Of a DNA stretch of 64,000 bases, positions 45,782 through 57,539 are shown in pieces. The number at the start of each line of letters is the position of its first letter. The first letter of the stretch is position 1. The translations under genes and the position numbers were made by a program. The notes under the pieces are model-generated. The model was not told the DNA's origin. It ran no database searches and worked only from the letters and a program-made list of their open reading frames with translations. Origin of the DNA: Mytilisepta virgata (lineage: Eukaryota; Mollusca; Bivalvia; Mytilida; Mytilidae); NCBI GenBank assembly GCA_028015205.1, contig CM051516.1, positions 38,702,230-38,766,229 of the forward strand, read 5' to 3'.

Positions 45782-45900
45782 AGAAGGCCGGTGGTTCTCT
45801 CCGGGTACTCCGGCTTCCTCCGCCAATAAAAACTGGCCGCCGCGAAATAGCCAAATGTGCTGAAAACGGCGTAAAACCTCAACTAAACAAACAAACAAAA
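45782..45900 (+). mobile_element. 5'-truncated SINE with target duplication
   Basis: GCCGGTGGTTCTCTCCGGGT, then GGCTTCCTCCGCCAATAAAA, CCGCCGCGAAATAGCC and an (AAAC)n tail. It is flanked by GCATGTT(C/A)GAGG at 45770-45781 and 45901-45912 (11 of 12), a target-site duplication. The conserved CTCCGGGTACTCCGG block resembles, from memory, the shared domain of MetaSINE-type elements. Confidence 0.85.
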
Positions 45901-46420
45901 GCATGTTAGAGGACATTTATTAAAAAGGACAGACGGACTGTAACGCCGAGTAATGTCACACATTCAATAGTTCACTTGGCCAGGTAAGCTGAAATGGTAA
46001 AAATCACACGAAAACAGAATGATAGCAAATTAATACATGAATAAATAAATGAATTAATTAATTAAAAAGAAAGGCCTGTTCATATGACATGAATCTCATC
46101 ATGTATTCGTTTTTTACTGCTCCAAGGCCATGTTATGGTTTTTTATGTTTACTATACATGACTTATTTGTTTATAATTTCTCTTGGGCGTACTTCGTCTG
46201 TTCTGTTGTTTTATGTTCTATAGTCACACACATTATTTTATTATTAAATTATTGATCCGATATTAATCCTTTAATATCACGTACACTGTACGACAGTCCT
46301 TCGTATTCGTGTATGTTTTTCATAGATAAGTGACAAAACAGATGATAGGAAAGGTTAATATGGCCGTACTATTCAAAATAAAATTCTTTTATACCAATTT
46401 TTATGCACAACATGTGCACA

Positions 46421-46545
46421 TTTTGTCGATTTATGACTCATCAGTTGTGCTCAAGGCCTAAAATGTTGAAAAACCAGAACAATAATTCAAAAGGTTGAAA
46501 AGCATATAAATTCAAAAGTGTCAAAATGATCAAAAGGGGTAAAGC
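46421..46545 (-). repeat. Fragment of a bivalve repeat with a decayed hammerhead-ribozyme core
   Basis: On the minus strand GAGCACAACTGATGAGTCAT leads into AAATCGACAAAATGTGCACA. It has the hammerhead box CTGATGA, a 3-bp stem GTC/GAC, and AAAA where GAAA is required. The G-to-A and CG-to-TG changes look like CpG decay of an active motif. A second fragment is at 54841-54890. Confidence 0.45.
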
Positions 46546-46604
46546 CAAAACTAAGGACAGAGCTTTGCATGAGGAAGTTACTCCTAAGGTTTTGCAAATC
46601 CACT

Positions 46605-46890
46605 GATGTCATCCAATCGACACCTTCTTAAAGAATAACATAAGAGAGCTTAAAACACAAACATAGAAACTACACCAGTCGGGTTCAGACATTGAGCAGT
46701 GATAAACAGGTTTTATTTTGGTACCAAAATATCCCCTCCAATCTATTCTGATCGTCTGGTGTATAAAAGACAATATAAAAACCAACGCATTTTAATTTCC
46801 AACAAGGAAACGGTACATAAATAAGATAGCACAGTCAGAATGTAAAACTAGCTAACTCTGTTATAACTTATGGCCGGACGAACTGACGAA
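46605..46890 (+). repeat. Dispersed repeat (AAAGAGCACAAAACACAAA family)
   Basis: It shares CTGGTGTATAAAA, GGTACATAAAT.AGATA and GTCAGAATGT, in order, with 12315-12700. Confidence 0.55.
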
Positions 46891-47064
46891 CGGGTTTTGG
46901 TAATTTTTTAAAAAAGATTAAGAAAAGAAAGAAAAGTAAAATTTGAGCCCTATGTTAAACTAAGTTAGGCCATCTTTGTTGATTGCCCAGGTCATCGGAC
47001 ACAATTCTGAAAGAGGATCATCTAAGGACCATATGTAAAATGTAAAATAAATGTCTTTTGTACA

Positions 47065-49309
47065 AAAAATCATGAAATTTCGATGTGGAATTAAAGCTTA
47101 AATATATAACAAGTTTATTATATGGTGAATAAAACGTCAACCAGTTACCATATATCAATAACTATTTATCTCATTGACACAAACATGAAGGTTATATTTT
47201 TTATTTTCATAAACATTACATGTAGCAATCTTGAAAAAGAACATTAAGAACTAAATGTTCTTCGGATCCACATAAATCAAGATAAACATAAACAAAATAG
47301 GAACCATAGACTTTATTGATGTTATCGTAGCACATATATCAAAAATAAAATTTCTTTCTATTAAAAAAATGATATGTGTATTGCACTACAGTATTGATTG
47401 AATGAAATATACAATTATCAACTCAGGCTAAGATATACCCATAATTTAATAAATATATTAATATAGTGTTGTAAAGTTTGCTTCAATGTAATGTCGTAGA
47501 GACTCTTACCAGATTGACTTGTTGGAACATATGACGGGTTCCATATTTGGGAGAAGGGACTGCTTTCTTTTCCTGCATAGTTTTTATAGTTTTAGTTTTC
47601 AGTGTTTTTATATTGATCTTTGTGTTTGATGAGTTTTATCACGTTAATTTTTATTACATCTTTTGGATTTTTCTTTTTATTTATTACAGCTACAACGTTA
47701 TGTTCTATGCTTGAACCAATGATGAAACGAACACACGAATATTAATCCATTTAGCTTAAAAACACAAAAACACAAAAGGGGTATGAATTTGGGTTAAATA
47801 TTCCTTGTTAACAGTTCAATAAATTCATCATATATGAATGTGTCCTTGTGTATTTTCGAGAAAAGTTTATATTGTTAAACTTCAGAAAAAATTAGATAAA
47901 AATAATTGAATAAACCTTTTCTTTTGTGATTATTAACTTATTGATATATGCATCCATGTGCATACATGTATATGCACATGCACTGAAAAAAGTTTTGCAT
48001 GAGATTTTAGCCCTTATATCTACTGTCACTGAAAATTTTAAGCATATGTCTATGTACCTAGGAAACAGCCATTTGATTTTGAGAGGGGAACTGTGGTAAT
48101 AAAGGAATTACACAAAAATTCCAGATTTCATAATTTGAAAAATTGAGGCATTTCGAAAATATGTTGAAAAACAATACACAAGCAAATAGTAGAAAATTTT
48201 GAAAAAAACCGTCTGGCGTGCAAAATTCCTGGATACAAAATCATTTCACTAACTCGTAAAAAGATAAATGATTGCTCCCTTATAGTTTGTCCTCCAGGAT
48301 AACTCAGCAGATGTGAAAACTGTTTAGGCAATTGTGTTCAAAATATATTGATTACTGTTATCTTTGTTTCGCATCATTATGAATAACGTATTGGATTTTA
48401 ATTTTGTAGTTAACATTGATTTCTGGTAAGGTAAACGTATAGTCTGTATAGCAAAAACAATAACATAAATGACAATGAAATAAGTACTAATTAAAATGGC
48501 CAGGGTAAATAAATTGTCGCCTAAGGATGTTCGCTGCTCAGTTTCAAAATAACAAACTTTTCATAACTGGTAAATATTGACAGTGGATTAATAAAGGAAC
48601 TAAAAGAGCTGAAAAAATTACAGGTCCGTGTGCTTGTTTTCGAGATATAAGCAATTGAAAATTTGGCGGGAAAAATATGCTCTCTTGGTTTTACAGAGCT
48701 TTATCCTTGACAAGTTTTATTTCTTAAATACCTTTAAATAATAACAAGGATTTTATAAGATTTTTACAAATGGCTTATTATTCTGCATGCAAAAGATTTA
48801 TGAAAAGAAAAAATGGGTGTTAGCGGAAAAAATAATTTATGGCATTCAAATGGATAAAACCAGATGATTCTGAACATCTGACAAAAATTCAAAAACATGA
48901 CCAGCGAACATCTTTACAGCTATAGATAGTTTACATTATGAGAACCATATAAATGAGATATAAGAAAAAGATGATAAAGGATGATACTCAAAGCGTTTTA
49001 CATCATTCTTTAGAGTATTTCGTACATAGTCCTTACACAAGGAGGGCAAACATTGTGCCAGCACACTGCTTATACCTTGTGCTTATCAAAGTTATTGATA
49101 AAGCATACAAATATATGTCCAATGAAGCAAGCAAGCATACGCACCTACAAACAATTATCGCACTGAAAAGAATCATTCGCACCAAACACGTCAGAGAAGA
49201 ATGTAAGTTACACGGATTATATAAAATCAGCATTTGCAGTATATAATATTCCTTGTATTAAACTGAATACATATCTCCAGGTCACATTCCAACTTTCTGT
49301 CCATTATTA
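47065..49309. other. Non-coding; includes the probable 3' UTR of the membrane-protein gene
   Basis: Its right part lies downstream of the stop of the minus-strand gene. A minus-strand AATAAA is at 48716-48721, about 590 bp after the stop. A 97-codon plus-strand frame at 48953-49246 has no start or family support. Confidence 0.35.
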
Positions 49310-49435
49310 TTAATTTTTGTCCCCACAGCAGCATTTCCAGAAGAGACAACACAACACTAGAAGCCCAGCGAAGGAACCTAGTCCAATCATCAAACCGAGA
49401 AATTTATCACTGTTTATAAAATCTTCTTCTTCTTC
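49310..49435 (-). CDS. Small single-pass membrane protein, exon 3 (transmembrane segment and Cys-rich tail)
   Basis: This is the last coding exon of a 73-residue protein. It is preceded by the acceptor TTATATTTGTCTTGTAG and read in phase 0. The 41 codons give an acidic start (EEEEDFINSDKF), a hydrophobic span (FLGLMIGLGSFAGLLVLCCL), then FWKCCCGDKN and TAA. The Cys cluster just inside the membrane is a typical S-palmitoylation site. With the signal peptide of exon 1, the topology is type I: N-terminus out, a tail of about 9 residues in the cytoplasm. Exons 1 (63433-63496) and 2 (56547-56578) join without breaking the frame. I do not recognise the family. Additional internal exons cannot be excluded. 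Confidence 0.72.
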   Translation of the reverse strand, partial: EEEEDFINSDKFLGLMIGLGSFAGLLVLCCLFWKCCCGDKN

Positions 49436-49587
49436 CTACAAGACAAATATAATAAATACATATAGAATCTTATTTACAAATGCGAGAAGTTGAGAAGATT
49501 TATCCACGCCAAAATATTTTATACATGTAATTTGATATTTTCTGCGTGAATGAATATTCATATTTCCTCAGCTCACATATAATAAAT

Positions 49588-49935
49588 GACAGCCTCGGCG
49601 GTCTCGTGGTACCGTGCTCGCCTCGAGTGCGGAAGGCCGCGGGTTCGATCCCCGACCGGATCAAACCAAAGACATTAAAATTGGTTTTGCTGCTTCTCCG
49701 CCAAGCACGCGGCATCCAGGAGTAAGAGCAAAGATCGACTGGTCGGTTCTTATTCAGTATAATGTGTACGAGTGGTGTGATATGTCTTCCTGTTACCTCG
49801 TGAACTAGCACATTAAAAATCCGGCTCACGTGTCGGTCTAGTACAAAGCAGAGATCATATTCATTGTCATATCAACATGTTCTCGTCCTGATATGCATCT
49901 GGTTGCCACTGGACGTTAAACATTATCCATCCATC
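49588..49935 (+). mobile_element. tRNA-derived SINE, full length
   Basis: It has a tRNA-like head (GCCTCGGCGGTCTCGTGGTA, then GCGGGTTCGATCCCC), the same body as 20291-20637 and a (CCAT)n/(ATCC)n tail. The flanking repeats CATA(T/C)AATAAAT at 49576-49587 and 49936-49947 match at 11 of 12. It sits about 150 bp inside intron 2 of the membrane-protein gene, on the opposite strand. Confidence 0.9.
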
Positions 49936-49949
49936 CATACAATAAATTT

Positions 49950-50810
49950 GTGGTATCGGTGTGGGGAAGACAAAGTACATGCAGTTATGGGTAATATCTA
50001 TGGAGAATTTTGATAAGTGTCAGGAAAGCTGACATAAACCACATATTTTGATCGCTTAAATGTAGTTTTGTTCCAAAAAATAGTTTCTGACAGATATATA
50101 TTTAAAACAGGACAGTTAGAAACATCTTTCATAGAGTGAAAAACAGAAACGTAGTTAATGTTTGTAAAAACAAAATCACAATGAAAGAGCTTAAAGATAT
50201 TGTTGGTAGGTCAAAAATTTAAGATACCATTGTTAAGGATGGAGGAAAATGTATGTTGGCATAATTTTATTGGTTATAATATGCTTCACACCAACTCTGA
50301 AATTGTGGTGACTCATATTTGCTGAAAATTTTTAGACCAAAAACTTCCTTGTCAGTCCACATGAGGAATCATGTATAGCTGCTTTGTTAAACAGAAAGTA
50401 AATGTGCCACTGGTATAAATTTGGTACCATCTTATCACTCATCATTGTTGTGCTTCAGACGAATTATGAAATAATTGTGATCCGTAGGTGCTGAATACCA
50501 TAATACTTCGGATATGGGGTATAATAATAACTAGACCACAAGTTAAGTTGTTACTAATACGTTGCTGGCGTAGAAATTTACATGTATACTGAAAGGTTAC
50601 TACATGTATTATAAAATTCGTAACATTGTGGGTATTATTATCATGATTATAGAGTATCTTCCTCAGACTTAATTTTGCCATCAGATAATTTTTTAATTAA
50701 ATCAATTTTGTCATTTTGGATTTGAATATAATCTATAACATTTTAGATTATCGTTTCTAATTCTTATGGCATTGGCCGTTGTTGAGATTTGTTGAGACGC
50801 GTCGACATTT
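49950..50810. other. Intronic, no recognised feature
   Basis: It is part of intron 2 of the minus-strand gene. I see nothing else. Confidence 0.4.
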
Positions 50811-50814
50811 GTAC

Positions 50815-51000
50815 GAACTTATATAAACAAACAAAATTGATAACAGAAAAGGTCAACAATGACATACCAATACATCCAGGCAACAGTGAGAACCCCGGAC
50901 AAAATAGCATGAAAGAGCACAAAACACAAAAAAAAAAAAACACCACAGAAATTCAGAATAGTCTGACTTAGTACATACAGTCAAATATTTTGTACACTGG
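50815..51000 (+). repeat. Dispersed repeat (AAAGAGCACAAAACACAAA family)
   Basis: GGTCAACAATGACATACCAA, GAACCCCGGACAAA, AAAGAGCACAAAACACAAA and ATAGTCTGACTTAGTACA align in order with 12340-12455. Confidence 0.6.
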
Positions 51001-51287
51001 GCACTTTTCTGATTAAAATTTCTATCCTCACCATTTCGTACTTTGACGAGGGCCAAATGTGATGTGATGTCAATTTATACGACGAGGATGTTTTCACGTT
51101 GGTGTCTTACATAGTTAAACATTGTCGTCCTTCGTAATGTGAAAAATAGGGTTTGACTTCATCATAATATCAGGCAAGAATTAACTAAGGCGTGGTACCG
51201 TTTTAGTTATATTTTTACACAGATAAAGGCAAGAAGATATACACCAATCTAATAAAAACATCGAACATTATATTTTACCACATAAAA

Positions 51288-51474
51288 TAGTCAAACCTAT
51301 CTATAATGGACCAGAAAAAGCGCCCTTTATGAGCAGGTGCCTTCTATACAGAGGTTAACTTTATATGCTTTGTTCATGAATAGGACTTTTTAACTGTGCC
51401 CTTTATAGACAGTGCTTTGCTTTAAGGGGCACCTGTATATAGCAAATCGTTGTCTATAAAAGCAGGTTTGACTA
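51288..51474. mobile_element. TA-flanked MITE, copy 2
   Basis: TAGTCAAACCTATCTATAAT at the left is inverted at the right (TATAAAAGCAGGTTTGACTA). It is 187 bp, has no ORF, and is the reverse-complement relative of 44357-44520. Confidence 0.8.
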
Positions 51475-51479
51475 TACAT

Positions 51480-53495
51480 GGGGAAAAATAATTGTTTTAC
51501 AGTTGTCCATGTCTGTATTGTTTCTATTGATCGTGTTAATAGTGTCTTGGGTTCACTATAGTATAAATACAAGAAAACAGCATTATGTTTACGAGTTAAT
51601 GAGTAGAATTAATTTGTGTGCAATCTTCTAGAAGAGAGATATCATTTCAATCTACAAGTATTGTTTATACGCGTCCAGATAAATAGTTTGTTTTCTTCAT
51701 CGATAAAATCGTACTTTTTGTCTGAGGGTTTGTAAATATTACCCCCCGTTGTGTGTCGTAATAGTCTGAATGATAATAGAAATAGTACTGTATAATTGTC
51801 TCCCCAGTTTGAAATCAAATTAATAAATGAGAAAGTGGCTTAATTTTACTTGATTACAACAGCATGTACAACATATTTTTTTCTCCATTAGAATATAATA
51901 ATTAAAATAATCTTTGACAAGGAACAGTTCTTATTATAAAAACAAATGTGAATATCAATTTATTCTCAATGGTGAAACAAGTTTTCTTAACATTTATTTG
52001 CCCGTAATCATCAATTGCTGAACAATGGAAATCATATGAAGTGTCTTATTGACTTTTGCACAATATCAAAACCACTCTTTTCCGTTTTTTTTCAATTTTA
52101 TTTTATAATTATATACTAGCTTTATTGGTTATTTTGTTTTATTATCTTTCAAACATTTGGTAACGATCGTAGATGTACCTGATGATGGTTAATTCAGAAA
52201 TTTAGAGTCTTGAGTTTATTCTAACTATGTCTAATGTGCTGCAGACTAACAAAAAACCCCAGAGAAAGCACTATACCCGAAGAGTAATGCTAGTCTCCAA
52301 GACCATATTCCATAGTTAAAAATGCATGAGGTTCAGATCTGACGGAAGCAAATGAGTGATACATGAAATAATTTGGTCATTTTTGCATTTTTGAATTTGC
52401 TCTTCAACTTTTTGGATTGTTGTTTTAATTTTTAACAGTTTAGGCCTTGTTTACAACTGATGAGAGGTAAATTGATGAAACGTGCACACCTTGTGGATCA
52501 AAATTGGTATCAAAGAATTTAATTTTGTCTCAGACTCTTCAGTTTTTGTTAATAAAATTGTGGCTTCATCGAGTGCACTAGACAAATAGACCAAATCAGT
52601 TATTTCTTACTTTCAATATATTCGAGACATCAATCCCGATTGAATTGCTTTTGTAAAATTTATAGTTTAATATTTTAACATGGGCTATGTTAGTTAGTTT
52701 GAAGCTCCCTTTCAGTAATATGCGATTTTCTTTGACATGAGAAATATTTTGGAGGCAAGGAGTTGCAGCATGTTTTTGTTGCACCCTAATTACCTGCCTG
52801 TTGTACTTATTACCATTTTAATACATGTTTTGAGAGCATAATTGCAAATAAAACAGGAGGAACAACAATGAAAAAAATGCTGCAACTTGCAAGTGTTGAT
52901 TTTTGGTTAAAATAAGTGTTGATTTTTGGTTAAAATATCTTCCAAATCCTTGTATACCTGTTACGCATACTACTTAAAAATTGTATTGAATAAAAACCCC
53001 CACATCATAGTTTAGTTGATGTCAGCAAAATATATTTACTTTAAGTTGCCCGGCATTTGACCTATTTTATGGGTTAAGGGACTTATAATATAATTAGTTA
53101 TAACAAAATAATTAGTGATTACAAAATTTCCTGGTAATCTAAATGAATAATAAATATGTAAAGTAACTCTTCACCAGGTGATCTATACAGTTTTAATCAA
53201 TGCAATATACAATGTTTTTTATGATACCACAAATGACAGACATTGCACAATGAATTATCAGTGTGAATAGAAGTAGCTATTGAACAACTCGAAGCATACT
53301 ACTAATCGATTTTATATGACAATTTAAAGAACATAAATTTGAAATCAAAAGCCTAATAATTGTTACGAAATTTTGAATGTGATGAAATGTTATGCACGAC
53401 ACAAAAAAATGTGACTCTATTAAAACAAATGGAGCAGAAAGTCGCAGGTCAAATACATATATATAACAGATAAATGATAAAACGGATAACAATAC
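51480..53495. other. Intronic, no recognised feature
   Basis: A 20-bp phrase, AAGTGTTGATTTTTGGTTAA, is directly repeated at about 52890-52935. I see nothing else. Confidence 0.4.
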
Positions 53496-53499
53496 ATTA

Positions 53500-53700
53500 A
53501 TGCCATCTAATTAACAGATCTTTATACGAAAATAACTTAAAAGAGCACAAAAAACAAGCATAGATTTAACAGAGACTTGATATTCTGATTTAACACTTAA
53601 CCGTGATGTGTTAAACCGATTTATGGGTACTTGTGTATAAAACGCACTCGAAAATAACTAACAATGAGACAGCTAGTTATCGGTCACCTGGAATCATGGC
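53500..53700 (+). repeat. Dispersed repeat fragment (AAAGAGCACAAAA family)
   Basis: It shares AAAAGAGCACAAAAAACAAG, GTTAAACCGATTTATGGGTA and TGTGTATAAAACGCA with the other copies. It is more diverged. Confidence 0.45.
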
Positions 53701-53704
53701 TATC

Positions 53705-54735
53705 CACTGATTGAAAGATTTTTTTCTAATAAAAAAGATTTTTCTAATAAAAAAGATGTATAATGTTTCATATTGTTATATTATACAATTTAAAACTGAA
53801 GCACTCAAACTTTTATGACGATATTTTTGCATCAAATTGTAATCATAAGGGAGTCCATAAGATAAAAGAGAACAATAAGACCAAAACTATAAAGCCAGAA
53901 CAAAAAATATACAATAAAAAAAAAAAACAGAAAAAAAACTAAAACACTCTCAATGTTAACTTCCATTAGAAATCTCCTAGGGTGACATTATGGGTTCGGC
54001 AATGGTAAAGGTGCAGGGGTAAGTAAAGTCAAGTAATACCAAAGGGATATTCGAAGGAGGGGAAAATCAAAACAACTGACAAACTCCGGAGAGCAACGAC
54101 GACAAGATCAAAACAATACAAGCACTACAATTAAAAACTAAAAACATATGAACAATAATTGTGTAATAATATTAACAAGAATCATGAAAAATAACGAGTT
54201 ACAACTGAGACATCCTTCCGAATTTTGATTTTTTAATTTTGTTTATAAAAGTTATACCAATGTTATATCACATATTTATGAATGTTGTATTTAAATATCG
54301 ACCAACATGTTAAACAAGTTTCCATTCTGAGATATTCTGCATTGGTTTTTATGTCATTTCCTCAAATCTCCTGTTACAAGTTTGGTACCACAGAGCTCAA
54401 TCTTCTCTGTTTCAACAAAGAAGACATTTTGATAGTAAAATCGATAACTAATTGCACATATCAAAACTTGTATCGGAAAGGGTATTGACAATTAGGCTTC
54501 AAATAGACGACTTTAACAAAAAGAGATCTATATTCTAATTCAAAAATACATAATGCAATTTCTCGACTCATTTTCGGATCGGTTATCGCTAATATGACAG
54601 ACAACCTGTACGCAAAAAAATAATTCCTCATGCTATAAAAACTTGATGAAGGTCTATCAATAGATACTTCAAGTCAAGTTTCGTTCGTCTGGTCTCTTGT
54701 ATTGAACTTTGATTGATTAGTTATTGGTTAATATT
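53705..54735. other. Intronic, no recognised feature
   Basis: I see nothing supportable. Confidence 0.4.
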
Positions 54736-54769
54736 AAGTGATATTTATTGCATTCATATCAAGATGGGG

Positions 54770-54955
54770 ATATCTTGATGTGATAAAATATGAACTTTGC
54801 TTGTATCAGACCGACACGGGATTTTTTACGTTCTAGTTACGACTCATCAGTTGTGCTCAAGGTCTAAAATGTTGAAAACCAAAACTATAATCCATCGAAC
54901 CCATGGTCTCCGCACTCAAAGCGAGCTTATAATAGACCAATGAGGCAGTTTAAAA
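54770..54955 (-). mobile_element. Degenerate SINE interrupted by another repeat
   Basis: TATCAGACCGACACGGGATT and then CGAACCCATGGTCTCCGCAC...GAGCTTATAATAGACCAATG correspond to the middle and head of the SINE at 20291-20637. Between them, 54841-54890 carries the GACTCATCAGTTGTGCTCAA fragment also present at 46.43 kb. Confidence 0.55.
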
Positions 54956-54959
54956 CTGT

Positions 54960-56540
54960 TAAATGTTGAAGGCATTTTATTGTATGTTTTAGTCGCGTTC
55001 ATTCTATGAAATGACTCTTATTGGTGCCTGTTCCGTATACTTATATTTTCATGTCTTGTTGTCATCAAATTCTATGTACAGAATGGCATTTATGTATACT
55101 CTGTTTAATAGTGCCGAGGTATCCTGTCAGAATCTATACGAGTAATTACTACCATTTAAATCATTGAATTTCAAACATTATAAATATAAGAAGTGCTCGT
55201 AGAAACGAATTAAGTTAGAAAGATTAGAGCAAAATGCAAAAGATTTATCATATCACTTTCTTGCACGTTTTATGTTCGAGTAAATTTTGCTTTCAAAGTT
55301 AAAAATAGTTTTGAAAACGGTCATATATCACATTGGAATTGATTCCTTCAATTTCAAATCTAATGAGGTATATAAGATGACGATAGTCCGCGTCATGGTC
55401 AGCAATTGAACTATATATGTTGGGAGAATGTTTGGGATTGTCATCTGATATAAACGTTGTTCATGGTTATATAATTGTGACAAGTATCTTTAACAATTAG
55501 GATTGGAGTAAATGATTGAATCTTCTACATGGTTTTTAGTACCGGTTAATCATGCAAAGATGCTTTGGAAATCAAGCGATAAGACATTTAAAAAAAATCA
55601 AATAATGAAAAGCGTTCAGCCGACTGAAAGGTAGTTCGAGAAGGACTTATCTGCATGGATTGGATATCGTTGAGAATTTCTTAATCGTAAAACTAAATGA
55701 AATCCTTCGACATAAAAAGCGATTTTACATTTTAGGGATATTTTACAATTTTGAAAGTGATTGATAAAGTAACAGTGGTCAAACAGGGTGGAGAGTTGGC
55801 TGGTCAGTTGTGCTATTTTCAAATAATCGCAGCTCATCGTACACTCTAGCTGATGCAAAATTTGTGGAGCCGCTTGTTAAAAACAGGATGATAGAACCAT
55901 TTTTTCCATTCATGTATCATGTATACTTAGTGATTTCTCTACTGATGTAAAATTAACGCCTTGACTTCAGTGGCGAACAATCGCACCACCAATCACAGGC
56001 GAACTTACCAATTTATCTCGTAATCCTACATGCACTTACGGTCTTGCAATATGCATATCTGTGTATTAAAAATACGTTATTCTATATGTATAATTAATTT
56101 TTAATGATTACTTATCCAGCTATTTAGAAGTAATCAATATATACTATGTTACAACCATTACGTTCTGTTTCACATCGTCAAACTTAATGCTTTGTCATAA
56201 TATATTGTTTTGAACTGTTAATTTAAATCAAATAGATATGCTGAAATATTCAAAGTGTTTTGAAATAGTGCCACTAGCAACACTACCTACAGCTCTTGGA
56301 AACTGAAATCAGATATTAATGGTGCTTTCTCGTTAATCAAAGAAATTCTATTTCATTGAAAAAAATGTTTTAAAAAACATACACACAGTAGAATCCATTA
56401 CGAATAACACACACACACTTTCCATTCATTAAATTTTCGGTCGATACCATTTATCGTGGTTAATATATGTAAAGAGAGCCCACAAATTTTAAGTTTTCAT
56501 TTGTTTTCTTTTTAATATCAATATTATAAAGAAAATATAT
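54960..56540. other. Intronic, no recognised feature
   Basis: An 80-codon minus-strand frame (55858-55616) has no splice sites of consensus strength and was not joined to the gene. Confidence 0.35.
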
Positions 56541-56546
56541 TCTTAC

Positions 56547-56578
56547 CTGTGGGGATGTAGTTGACGTGTTGCATTGCC
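56547..56578 (-). CDS. Small membrane protein, exon 2 (32-nt micro-exon)
   Basis: The minus strand reads TTTTTTTTCTTATTGTAG, then 32 nt, then GTAAGAATATAT, both consensus sites. Exon 1 ends with one base of a codon and this exon supplies the other two (G+GG, Gly). It then reads QCNTSTTSPQ and ends on a codon boundary, exactly the phase exon 3 needs. NTS is an N-glycosylation sequon, fitting an ectodomain. The phase agreement on both sides is the main evidence. The chance of one of the three phases fitting at random is one in three at each junction, but both splice motifs are also strong. Confidence 0.7.
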
Positions 56579-56584
56579 CTACAA

Positions 56585-57440
56585 TAAGAAAAAAAAATGT
56601 TTAAATTTTAGAAGATATTGAATATGATATATAGGGGACAAAAATAAACCCAATCACTGTTATGATAGCGACGGGATATATGGTAAGCGCTAATGAACAA
56701 CATCCCAATAGTGTGAACAAGAGATTTATAAGATTATGCGATCGTCATGCAAGCAACAGAACACACCAACATAAACTTAGCGACAAACTGAAACATTGGT
56801 GTCAATCCCCAATTAACACAGCCTTTCATTTTAAATAAATCATAGCAAAAAACACATACAAGAAAAGCACATAACAATACAGAGCTACACGCTAGCTTTT
56901 TTTTCATCTTAAAGAAATATACATGGATGTTGTGAACTGTAAAAGGGACAGAGCACATCTACAAACACAAATAAAAATAACAAAAAATACAAGTTAAAAG
57001 TTAAAATGGCCGAATGTTTCGGCCAATATGGTCTTTTTCATGAGCAGCTGCAAAACGATGTGAACTCTAAAACTTAAACTCAAACCAAGATCTTAAGAGG
57101 TCAGAGTGTTTTTTCAGCTCTGTTATAGCCGTTCTCCGTCCACTTGACCTCACGTTATCCATGTATACTAGTATTTCTTTCTTATTTATATTGGCGTATG
57201 AGCTATTTCGCAACATAAATCGTTTACTTTATCAAAAAGGACTGTCAGGAATTTAAAATTATTGTCTTCGTATACATGTATATATGTCTAAAGTAATAAC
57301 CAACGTTCGAACTTACTAGATGTTGGACCGATAATAAATTAACGATACAATGCAAAATAAAAATAAATAAACGTCTACAAAGTAGCAAAACAACATCAAA
57401 ATAAAACAAATAAAATTTTGAATTATAAAAGTAATTCAAA
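56585..57440. other. Intronic, no recognised feature
   Basis: It is intron 1 of the minus-strand gene. I see nothing else. Confidence 0.4.
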
Positions 57441-57451
57441 CTTAGCAAAAT

Positions 57452-57478
57452 TTTCGGATCACTGAGATCCTTCATCAG
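57452..57478 (-). ncRNA. Hammerhead-ribozyme-like core
   Basis: The minus strand reads CTGATGA, then A, a 5-bp stem GGATC-TCAGT-GATCC, then GAAA: the two invariant boxes of a hammerhead ribozyme around a perfect stem II. A short stem I is possible (TGC...GCA just upstream), and CAAAA upstream can pair with TTTTG downstream as stem III. The predicted base before the cut would be G, which active ribozymes do not allow, and there is an extra A next to stem II. I read it as a decayed copy of the type found in Penelope-like elements and retrozymes. Confidence 0.35.
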
Positions 57479-57539
57479 TGCTGTCGCGTTGCACATCTTT
57501 TGTTTCAAAATCGGTATCAAAAATATTTATATATAGATG

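Noticed and set aside
48953..49246. 97-codon plus-strand frame next to the last exon of the membrane-protein gene
   Set aside because: It overlaps the probable 3' untranslated region on the other strand and has no recognisable motif.
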